Assembly: GCA_019414545.1 (NCBI GenBank)
Contig: DXLV01000008.1
Span: forward strand, 5,655-27,567
Length of the DNA: 21,913 bases
Direction of reading: 5' to 3'
From: Collinsella sp.
Lineage (GTDB): Bacteria > Actinomycetota > Coriobacteriia > Coriobacteriales > Coriobacteriaceae
Position numbers and translations under genes: made by a program. The notes below the pieces were generated by a model that worked only from the letters and a program-made list of their open reading frames with translations, was not told the DNA's origin and did not search any database. Shown here piece by piece: positions 15,594 through 21,913 of this stretch; within the stretch, counting starts at the first letter, position 1; each line of letters starts with the position of its first letter.

Positions 15594-16361
15594 CTATTCC
15601 GCGGCGGCGCTCTCGGTTCCATACGATGGCACGGACGCCTCGACCACGTGATGATATCGGTCGATATAGATGGCGCGGGCACCCAGGCGTCGTACCAAAT
15701 CCTGATGGTGTGTGCTCATTAAGACCGTCTTGCCGGCAGCAACATAAGCCAGCAAAAAGCTGACCACGATGTCGCACGAATCCTCATCGAGTCCGTTGGT
15801 AGGCTCGTCGAGCACCAGGATATCGGGGTTCATCGACACGACGGCCGCCAGCGCCACACGCTTTTTTTGCCCGCCCGAAAGCTGATAGGGCGAGGCATCG
15901 ACCAGATCGGAAACCTGGAACAGCTCCATGGCATCGCGAACGCGGCACTTGAGCTCGTCTGTCGACAGCCCCATTTGAGCCGGACCAAACGCGACCTCCT
16001 CGCCTACCGTGGCGCAAAACAGCTGGGCATCGGCATTTTGAAACACGAAGCCTACGCGCTGGTGAAAGCGCTGGGAAGCCACGGAATCCTTTAGAAATGT
16101 TGCATCGATCACGTGCCCGTCAAACAGGTATGCCCCTGCGTCCGCGAGTTCAAGACCGTTAATAAGGCGCATGATCGTCGTCTTGCCGCAGCCATTCGGG
16201 CCAAGCAGGGCAACGAGCTCGCCACGATCGACCTGCAGCGACACACCATCGACAACCGTATGCCCCGCATAGGAAAACACCACGTCGCGTAGCTCGATGA
16301 GCGGCGCGACCTCGGCGCCCGCACCGTTCGTGCCCGCCGCATTATTCATATCGATCGTCAA
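15594..16361 (-). CDS. cbiO: ECF transporter ATPase subunit for nickel/cobalt (CbiO/NikO)
   Basis: 255-residue ABC ATPase that drives metal import with the CbiM/Q partners. Walker A GPNGCGKTT (54-62), Q-loop Q108 in FVFQNADAQLF (the FQNADAQL form typical of ECF ATPases), signature LSGGQ (161-165), Walker B ILVLDE (181-186) and H-loop H218 are all present. Only one ATPase is encoded, as in CbiMNQO-type systems, so it should form a homodimer. The start is TTG 16361 behind AAGGG; ATG 16349 is possible but too far from that site. It lies 43 nt after cbiQ. Confidence 0.92.
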   Translation of the reverse strand: MTIDMNNAAGTNGAGAEVAPLIELRDVVFSYAGHTVVDGVSLQVDRGELVALLGPNGCGKTTIMRLINGLELADAGAYLFDGHVIDATFLKDSVASQRFHQRVGFVFQNADAQLFCATVGEEVAFGPAQMGLSTDELKCRVRDAMELFQVSDLVDASPYQLSGGQKKRVALAAVVSMNPDILVLDEPTNGLDEDSCDIVVSFLLAYVAAGKTVLMSTHHQDLVRRLGARAIYIDRYHHVVEASVPSYGTESAAAE

Positions 16362-16404
16362 AACGTCGCCCTTCCCTATTCACATCAACAGCCCGCCGTC
16401 CGCA

Positions 16405-17247
16405 CTACAGCACAGCGCACAGCACCGCAAACAGCGCCACGGCGACCGCATAAACCGCATCGCGCCAGCTCAGTCCGCTCCGTGCGGGCGCCGGATACGC
16501 ACCGGCAAAGCCGCGGCAAAGCATAGCCTCGTCCATCGCGTGGCTGCATTCCATCGCCTTGATAAAGGTCATGCCCATGATACCCGCGATCGAATCGGTA
16601 CGCGAAAATCCCTCAGGCGTACGGCCAACGCTGCGCAGCATGACCGATTCGCACAGATCGTGCGCTGTGCGTCCCAGCACCTCGATATGCTTGAGTGCCA
16701 TATCAAAGGTAAAGATGACCTCGTCGGGCAGATGCAGCATCTTGAGCGCTGCCGACATGCGGCTCCACGTGAGGGTCCACGAAACGCCCAACACCAGCGA
16801 CACATTAATGAACGTCTTGAGCGCAATCTTGAGCATGGCGCCCGTAGCGGAAGCGCCCAGCAGCAAGGCAGGCAGCGCCAGAACCACTGCGAGTCCCGCG
16901 GCGCCGAGCGCCGGCACAAAAGTCGCGCGCAACCCGCGTGCTGGGCGCACCGCGACCAGCACCAACGCGATCGCCGCCATCAACATCAGGTACAGCGAGC
17001 TTTGCGTCAGGCACACGCACAGAACGCAAACGAACATCCCCACCAGGCGCACCGGAGCCGAAACGCAAGAAAGGGCGCGGTCGACCATCGACCCGCCCTC
17101 GTGCGCGCCTCCACCCAGGCGAACCCGCTCAAGCAGGCTCGCCAGGTGCAGGACATTCTTTTGCATCACACGATGCCGAGCCCCCACGGGCTCATATCGC
17201 TCCTCGGCCGCAAGCCAGCTAGGCAGCTCGGCTATTGCCATGAGCAC
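16405..17247 (-). CDS. cbiQ: ECF transporter transmembrane subunit for nickel/cobalt (CbiQ/NikQ)
   Basis: 280-residue membrane protein linking the ATPase to the substrate-binding MN subunit. Hydrophobic segments lie at about 65-85, 88-100, 108-130, 140-158 and 262-280. The coupling motif AMDEAMLCRGF (about 236-246) carries the Ala-Arg-Gly-type signature of ECF T components. The start is GTG 17247, five bases after AAGGA, with ATG 17241 as an alternative. Its first 29 nt overlap the end of the cbiM/N fusion, so translation is coupled. Confidence 0.9.
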   Translation of the reverse strand: MLMAIAELPSWLAAEERYEPVGARHRVMQKNVLHLASLLERVRLGGGAHEGGSMVDRALSCVSAPVRLVGMFVCVLCVCLTQSSLYLMLMAAIALVLVAVRPARGLRATFVPALGAAGLAVVLALPALLLGASATGAMLKIALKTFINVSLVLGVSWTLTWSRMSAALKMLHLPDEVIFTFDMALKHIEVLGRTAHDLCESVMLRSVGRTPEGFSRTDSIAGIMGMTFIKAMECSHAMDEAMLCRGFAGAYPAPARSGLSWRDAVYAVAVALFAVLCAVL

Positions 17248-18301
17248 CGCTTTCCTTGACCGTCAGCGAGACCAGGCGGAATGCGATGGTAAGCACCGCC
17301 ACGCCAATCACGCCCGAAAGAATATACATCGCGGCCTGGCCGGCAAAGCCAAGGCCCTGCTCCTCGGAATAAACCTGCAGGTAGTCGCCCGTGGGCAGCG
17401 CATCGGCAAAGGTCGGAGCATCGAGGCCGACCGAAGCCTGCAGACTGTCGTCACCAGCCTCCTGAACGGCGGTCGCGGCGCCCTCGGCGTCCCACTCACC
17501 CCAGGCGTCACCGGTGGCGAGCAAGCCGAGCGGCGTAGCCACGACAAGCACGGCGACCAGAATGAGCGTGGGAATCAGGGAAGTCTTCTTGGCGGTACCA
17601 TCGGCGGCAAGCTGGCCATCGACGGCCTCGGGCCCGACGATAATGCTCGGCGCCGTCTTCTTAATGAAACCATAGATGGCGGCCGTCGCCACGCCCTCGA
17701 TCACGCCGGCAACCAGCATATGCGGGACCAACATGGCCGGAATAGCCACGGACAGCGGGAAGGGGCAGTACAGCGGAGCGCCCGAAGCGTTGGTAAAGAG
17801 CATCGGCTGAATACCAAACTCGATTGCCGCGCACAGGGCCGCTAGGCACAACCCGACCCAACCGCTCACGATGGCAGAAGCCGAGGTGCCCCACCTTTTG
17901 TCGTGCAGACGGCTGTTGAGCGCACGGAACACGATAGCAGCGGTAAACGGCAACACAAAGGCCATGTTAAAGCAGTTGGCTCCAAAGGACAGGATACCGC
18001 CGTCGCCAAACAGCAGCGCCTGCAGCGCCAGCGCGACCGAAACCGCGATGGCCGCGGCCTCCGGGCCAAGCAGCAGCGCGATGAGCGCGCCGCCAACGGC
18101 GTGTCCCGTGGTACCGCCGGGCAGCGGCACGTTGAACATCATGAGCAAGAAGGAGAATGCGGCGCAGATGCCCAGGAACGCCATATGCTCGCGATCGAGC
18201 GTAGCACGCACCTTCTTGATGCAATGGACCCATACGGGCACCATCGCCACCGCCATGACGGCATCGGTCTGCGGGGACAAATAATTATCTGGAATGTGCA
18301 T
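17219..18301 (-). CDS. cbiM: Nickel/cobalt ECF substrate-specific subunit, CbiM/NikM with fused N-like C-terminus
   Basis: 360 residues from ATG 18301, behind GGGAGG at four bases. The mature start MHIPDNYLSP gives the N-terminal Met-His metal site that defines CbiM/NikM proteins; an upstream reading from 18325 would destroy it. The S-component (about 1-215) has seven or so membrane segments with LPGGTTGHAVGGAL carrying an internal His, and SFGANCFNMA. A C-terminal extracellular loop with two flanking membrane helices (about 245-350) matches the PDGLE/N-type domain, so N is fused to M and no separate cbiN is needed. The NikR-like operator upstream points to nickel instead of cobalt. Confidence 0.92.
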   Translation of the reverse strand: MHIPDNYLSPQTDAVMAVAMVPVWVHCIKKVRATLDREHMAFLGICAAFSFLLMMFNVPLPGGTTGHAVGGALIALLLGPEAAAIAVSVALALQALLFGDGGILSFGANCFNMAFVLPFTAAIVFRALNSRLHDKRWGTSASAIVSGWVGLCLAALCAAIEFGIQPMLFTNASGAPLYCPFPLSVAIPAMLVPHMLVAGVIEGVATAAIYGFIKKTAPSIIVGPEAVDGQLAADGTAKKTSLIPTLILVAVLVVATPLGLLATGDAWGEWDAEGAATAVQEAGDDSLQASVGLDAPTFADALPTGDYLQVYSEEQGLGFAGQAAMYILSGVIGVAVLTIAFRLVSLTVKESGAHGNSRAA

Positions 18302-18357
18302 AGCGCCTCCCGGTTGTCGGCGCACGGAATTGCAGCGCCGCTTGAATAACCTTGCCA

Positions 18358-18385
18358 GTGTTACGTATTGTTAGATTCGTAACAC
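18358..18385. promoter_or_regulatory. NikR-type operator of the nickel/cobalt transporter operon
   Basis: A perfect inverted repeat GTGTTAC-N14-GTAACAC (7-bp arms at 18358-18364 and 18379-18385; the palindrome extends one base further inward on each side). I recall this exact pattern as the NikR site reported for Desulfovibrio. It lies about 10 nt after the -10 TATGAT, where a bound repressor would block transcription in the presence of nickel. Confidence 0.75.
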
Positions 18386-18395
18386 GCCGCCGGGT

Positions 18396-18424
18396 ATCAT
18401 AGCAAAACGGCACACTGCCAACAA
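18396..18424 (-). promoter_or_regulatory. promoter of the nickel/cobalt transporter operon
   Basis: On the minus strand, -10 TATGAT (18401-18396; five of six matches) is 17 nt after TTGTTG (18424-18419), a weak -35. It overlaps the pheT terminator hairpin. The predicted start lies near 18389, giving a leader of about 90 nt that contains the operator at its 5' end. Confidence 0.5.
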
Positions 18425-18440
18425 AGCAGTGCGCCGTTTT
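18404..18440 (-). terminator. terminator after pheT
   Basis: A stem of 15 bp with one A-C mismatch (AAAACGGC-CACTGC with its complement) and a 7-nt loop ends in GCCGTTTT on the minus strand. It is 30 nt after the pheT stop. The short T-run makes it a moderate terminator, and its A/T ends make it nearly symmetric. Confidence 0.75.
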
Positions 18441-18470
18441 GTAATACATTCGTCACAGACGCAAGCGGTC

Positions 18471-20924
18471 CTAGCCGCGGACCTCGCCGTTTACGCCCTT
18501 GCACACCTTGGTGACGATCTTCTGGTGCGCCTTCTCGACCTCTTCGCTGGTAAGCGTGTGGTCGTCCGAGCGATACGTGAGCGCGAAGGCCATGGACTTC
18601 TTGCCCTTGCCGATGCGGATGGGATCGCGGTAGACATCGAACAGGCGTACGCCCTCGAGCAGCTTGCCGCCGGCGCTGGTGATGCGACGCTCAAGGTCCT
18701 CGCAAGTCACGGCGTTGTCGACCACAATGGCAAGATCGTGCTCAACAGCCGGGTACTGCGAGAACTCGCGATAGTTCTCCTGGTTGCGGGCGCCCTTGAT
18801 CAGCTTGTCCAGGTCAAGCTCAAAGGCAACGACAACCTCGTCGATGCCGCAGGCCTCGCGCGCCTCGGGGTGGATCTCGCCGACCCAACCCAGCACGGTG
18901 CCGCCGGACAGAACCTCGGCCGCACGACCCGGCTGCAAAAAGGCATAGCCCTCGCCCTCGACGGGACGGAAGCGAACCTTCTCGATGCGCAGCTGGGCGA
19001 GCAGCTCCTCGACGATACCCTTGCCAAAGAAGAAACGCAGTTTACGGTACTTCATGTTCCAAGACTGCTCGCTCCACTGGCCCGAGAGCACACCCGCGAC
19101 GGACTTGGTCTCCTTGGGCAGGCTGGCGTTCTCGCGACCGTGGAACAGGCTGCCGACCTCGTACAGGTGCACGTTGGGCGTGCCGTGCGCCTCGTTGTAG
19201 GCCACGGACTGCAGCAGGCCTGGCAACAGCGAGCGGCGCATCTCGGTCTGCTCGGCTACCAGCGGGTTCATGAGCACCACGGGGCAACCGCGGCCTTCGG
19301 TGGACATGCCGATCTTCTCCAGGTCGCCCGGGGCGGCAAAGCCAAAGGTCGTGGTCTCATTAAGGCCGCAGGCGCGCAGGATCTCGCCGACCTTGCGGGT
19401 GAGCTTTTGCTCACGGGTCAGGCCGCCGATGTGGTTCTTAGCGGCCGGGATGGTCGCCGTCACACGGCCCATGCCCCATAGGCGCAGGACCTCCTCGATC
19501 AGGTCGATCTCGCGCGGCAGGTCGGGACGGAAGCTCGGCGGGGTAACCATAAAGTCCTCGCCGTCGCGCTCGACGGTGCAGCCCAGACGGGTGAGCGAAC
19601 GCTCGATAAAGTTGGGCTCGATATCGGCACCGCAGATGGCGTGCACGCGGGCCAGGCGCAGCTTAATGCTGTCGATGGTCTTGGGCGCGGGGAAAACGTC
19701 GACATAACCGGGAGCAACCTCGCCGCCGGCAATCTCCTCGATGAGCGCGCAGGTAACGTTGGCGACATCCACGCAGCCGGCCTCATCGACCTGGCGCTCA
19801 AAGCGAATGGAGGCGTCGGAGATCAGCGACAGATCGCGGCTGGTGTGCGAGGTGCGACCGGCATTGAAGCAGGCGCTCTCGACCATCACGTCGACGGTGT
19901 CGTCCTCGATCTCGGAATCCATGCCGCCCATAACGCCGGCCAGCGCCACGGGGCGCTCGCCGTCGGTGATGAGGCCCATGCCGGCGTCGAGCACGCGCTC
20001 CTCGCCGTCGAGCGTCGTGAACTTCTCATCCTGCTGGGCGGCGCGAACCACCACGCGGCGGTGACCATCGCACTCGGCAAAGGTGTCCAGATCAAAGGCG
20101 TGCAGCGGCTGACCGGTGAGCATCATCACATAGTTGGTGATGTCGACGATGTTGTTGTGCGGGCGCACGCCCAGGGCGTTAAGGCGCTTGACCATCCAGT
20201 CGGGCGACGGGCCGACCTTCACGTTGCGCACGATGCGGGCGACATAGCGGTCGCACAGGCCCTCGTCGGCGATCTCGACGGAAAGCTCGTCGTCGGTCGC
20301 GCGGCCGGTCTCGGCCTTGATGGCGGGCAGCTCAACGTGGAAATCGCGGTCGAAGATGGCGCCGGTCTCGCGGGCCATGCCGATCATGGACAGGCAGTCG
20401 GGACGGTTGGGCGTAATCTCGCAGTCGAGCACGGTGTCGCTCGAGCCCACGTACTCGGCAAACGGCATGCCGCAGGGCGTGTCCTCGGGCAGGATCATGA
20501 TGCCGGAGTGGTCGCCGCCCAGGCCGAGCTCGCGCGCGGAGCAGTTCATGCCCATGGACACGACACCGCGAAGCTTGCTCTTCTTGATCTTGACGTCGCC
20601 GGGCAGGACAGCGCCAATCATGGCCGTGACGATATGGTCGCCGGCCTCGAAGTTCTGCGCGCCGCAGACAATCTGCAGCGGAGCGGGGTTGCCGTCGGCG
20701 TCGAGGTTCTTGTCACCCACGTCGACCGAGCACACATACATGTGGTCGCTATCGGGGTGAGGGGTCTTGGTGAGCACCTTGGCGGTCACCACGTGGTCGA
20801 AGGACTCGCCCACGGTGTCGATCGCCTCGACCTCGGTACCGGTACGGATATATTCGTCCGAAAGAGTCTTGGGATCCTCCGGAATATCGATCATGGTCTT
20901 GAGCCAGTCGTAAGAAACGCGCAT
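18471..20924 (-). CDS. pheT: Phenylalanyl-tRNA synthetase beta subunit
   Basis: 817 residues, the usual length for bacterial PheT; with PheS it forms the alpha2-beta2 enzyme that charges tRNA-Phe. Order of domains: N-terminal MRVSYDWLK, tRNA-binding OB domain (about 40-150, with HPDSDHMYVC and KLRGVVSMGMNCSARELG), editing B3/B4 domain (about 205-380; ITPNRPDCLSMIGMARE precedes it), B5 domain (about 400-475), a catalytic-like core (about 480-700), and the C-terminal ferredoxin-like anticodon-binding domain (about 720-815, ending near LTYRSDDHTLTSEEVEKAH). The ATG follows AAAGGAG. It lies downstream of pheS and is presumably cotranscribed. Confidence 0.97.
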   Translation of the reverse strand: MRVSYDWLKTMIDIPEDPKTLSDEYIRTGTEVEAIDTVGESFDHVVTAKVLTKTPHPDSDHMYVCSVDVGDKNLDADGNPAPLQIVCGAQNFEAGDHIVTAMIGAVLPGDVKIKKSKLRGVVSMGMNCSARELGLGGDHSGIMILPEDTPCGMPFAEYVGSSDTVLDCEITPNRPDCLSMIGMARETGAIFDRDFHVELPAIKAETGRATDDELSVEIADEGLCDRYVARIVRNVKVGPSPDWMVKRLNALGVRPHNNIVDITNYVMMLTGQPLHAFDLDTFAECDGHRRVVVRAAQQDEKFTTLDGEERVLDAGMGLITDGERPVALAGVMGGMDSEIEDDTVDVMVESACFNAGRTSHTSRDLSLISDASIRFERQVDEAGCVDVANVTCALIEEIAGGEVAPGYVDVFPAPKTIDSIKLRLARVHAICGADIEPNFIERSLTRLGCTVERDGEDFMVTPPSFRPDLPREIDLIEEVLRLWGMGRVTATIPAAKNHIGGLTREQKLTRKVGEILRACGLNETTTFGFAAPGDLEKIGMSTEGRGCPVVLMNPLVAEQTEMRRSLLPGLLQSVAYNEAHGTPNVHLYEVGSLFHGRENASLPKETKSVAGVLSGQWSEQSWNMKYRKLRFFFGKGIVEELLAQLRIEKVRFRPVEGEGYAFLQPGRAAEVLSGGTVLGWVGEIHPEAREACGIDEVVVAFELDLDKLIKGARNQENYREFSQYPAVEHDLAIVVDNAVTCEDLERRITSAGGKLLEGVRLFDVYRDPIRIGKGKKSMAFALTYRSDDHTLTSEEVEKAHQKIVTKVCKGVNGEVRG

Positions 20925-20965
20925 CTAACTGGTCTCCTTTCATCTGTAACGCCTGCAATAAACAG

Positions 20966-21090
20966 TCGGAAAACTCCAGCTACGGAGACGGGTTTCCGAG
21001 GTGCCGCAGATTGCCTTGAAAGAGGAGGGCCGCGTACTTAGGTACGCAACCGACGATTGAAAGGCAAGGTGTGGTGGCTCGGGAAGCCGC
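20966..21090. repeat. large foldable element between pheS and pheT
   Basis: The gap of about 180 nt holds nested inverted repeats: GCGTAC-TTAG-GTACGC (21032-21047) at the core, TTGCCTT (21011-21017) with AAGGCAA (21061-21067) around it, and an imperfect outer pairing of about 20991-21008 with 21069-21088. A competing pair TCGGAAA (20966-20972) and TTTCCGA (20993-20999) is also present. No ORF is seen. It looks like a dispersed repeat or a structured RNA in the operon. Confidence 0.6.
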
Positions 21091-21104
21091 CGGGACAGGT
21101 CAAC

Positions 21105-21913
21105 TTAAAATTGGTTCAAGAAGCGCATATCGCCCGTCATCAGGGTTCGCAGATCCGGCAGGTCGTAGCGCAGGGCCGCGACGCGCTCGGCGCCAATACC
21201 AAAGGCGAAGCCGGTGTACTTCTCGGGGTCGATGCCGCAGTTGATCAAGACGTTGGGGTCGACCATGCCGCAGCCCAGGATCTCGATCCAGCCGCTGTGC
21301 TTGCAGAAGTTGCAGCCCTTGCCGCCGCACACGTGGCAGCTCACGTCCACCTCGCAGCTGGGCTCGGTGAAGGGGAAGAAGTGCGGGCGATAGCGCGTCT
21401 TGCGGTCCTCGCCAAACATGCACTTAACAAAGTAGTCGAGCGTGCCCTTAAGGTCGCCAAAGGTAATGCCCTCGTCGACGACCAGACCCTCGATCTGGTT
21501 GAACTGCGGAAGGTGGCAGGCATCGGCCGTGTCGGGACGGTAGACGGTGCCCGGGCAAATCATGTAGATGGGCGGCTTTTGCGACTCCATGGTGTGGATC
21601 TGCACGCCCGAGGTCTGGGTGCGCAGCAGCACGTCGGACTCGCCGTGGGCGTGGGCCTCGGGGTGCGCGACGCTGCCGGGGTTATTGTCGACCACGTAGA
21701 AGGTATCGCGGGCCGAGCGGCTCGGGTGATCCATGGGGGCGTTGAGCGCGGTGAAGTTGTAGTAGGAGGTGTCGACCATGGGACCGGACTCGACGGTGTA
21801 GCCGATGCCGCAGAAGATGTCCTCGGCCTCCTCGATGATCTGCTTGATCAGGTGCTGGTGGCCGATCTGCGGACGGATGCCCGGCAGCGTGATGTCGACG
21901 GCGTCGTGCTCGA
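21105..21913 (-). CDS. pheS: Phenylalanyl-tRNA synthetase alpha subunit, 3' part
   Basis: About 268 C-terminal residues; the gene runs off the right edge, and the frame stays open to the window end with EHDAVDITLPGIRP, the usual start of the catalytic core, so the internal Met at 21779 is not the start. Class II motifs are visible: SARDTFYV, LLRTQTSGVQIHTME, CPGTVYRPDTADACHLPQF with the substrate-binding region, and the motif 3-like GFAFGIGAERVAALRY. A Cys-rich stretch, CHVCGGKGCNFCKHSGWIEILGCG by regions, matches the bacterial PheS insertion that may bind zinc. The normal PheS N-terminal coiled coil is outside the window. Confidence 0.96.
   Translation of the reverse strand, partial: EHDAVDITLPGIRPQIGHQHLIKQIIEEAEDIFCGIGYTVESGPMVDTSYYNFTALNAPMDHPSRSARDTFYVVDNNPGSVAHPEAHAHGESDVLLRTQTSGVQIHTMESQKPPIYMICPGTVYRPDTADACHLPQFNQIEGLVVDEGITFGDLKGTLDYFVKCMFGEDRKTRYRPHFFPFTEPSCEVDVSCHVCGGKGCNFCKHSGWIEILGCGMVDPNVLINCGIDPEKYTGFAFGIGAERVAALRYDLPDLRTLMTGDMRFLNQF

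Noticed and set aside
16559..17845. 428-codon open frame across cbiQ and cbiM on the plus strand
   Set aside because: Spans two genes on the other strand and has no ribosome site or domain.
18302..18357. Cobalamin riboswitch before the metal transporter
   Set aside because: The leader is too short and has no B12-box-like sequence; a NikR-type palindrome is present instead.
19641..21041. 466-codon open frame antisense to pheT
   Set aside because: Shadow of a conserved gene in GC-rich DNA; Val/His/Gly-rich product without motifs.

Overview
The window looks like chromosomal DNA of a high-GC gut actinobacterium of the class Coriobacteriia, most probably Collinsella. This rests on GC-rich codon use, the style of the genes (a Coriobacteriia-like zinc-dependent phospholipase C family protein and a nuclease-like orphan of a type I associate with this group) and the mix of pheS-pheT, an ECF metal transporter and a Tad pilus cluster. 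The genus is inferred from recall, not from a search.

Layout, left to right. (1) Positions 1-4644, minus strand: the first part of a Tad/Flp pilus assembly operon, read cpaB (SAF domain), cpaE/tadZ, cpaF/tadA, tadB and the start of tadC. The genes overlap or nearly touch, and the operon continues past the left edge. A promoter candidate and a cluster of TGACC half-sites lie upstream (4719-4804). (2) 4897-6081, minus: the ribosome-assembly GTPase rsgA with its own terminator. (3) 6123-8325: an AT-richer accessory patch. A small XRE regulator and a DUF2975 membrane protein are on the minus strand. Divergent from them, on the plus strand, is a three-gene cassette: an exported thioredoxin-like CPAC protein, an exported 165-residue protein with a membrane-active-looking helix and two late cysteines, and a small membrane protein. 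This patch is the best candidate for an undescribed system. (4) 8389-11270, minus: a calcium-type P-type ATPase whose ribosome binding site sits inside a strong mRNA hairpin. A terminator and a long imperfect hairpin follow the gene. (5) 11713-13173, plus: pyruvate kinase with a classic terminator. (6) 13417-14669, plus: an orphan gene with a DUF559/Vsr-like C-terminus, preceded by a 25-bp inverted repeat. (7) 14666-15514, minus: a zinc-dependent phospholipase C-like protein. (8) 15594-18301, minus: an ECF-type nickel/cobalt transporter (MN fusion, Q, O). Its promoter carries GTGTTAC-N14-GTAACAC, which I recognise as a NikR-type operator, so nickel is the likelier substrate. (9) 18471-21913, minus: pheT and most of pheS, separated by about 180 nt that hold a large foldable element.

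Most genes are core functions: translation, glycolysis, ion transport and ribosome assembly. The accessory content is the Tad pilus, the AT-rich cassette and the nuclease-like orphan. Several start codons were moved downstream to GTG or ATG codons with good ribosome binding sites. No tRNA, rRNA, CRISPR array, insertion sequence or prophage was seen.
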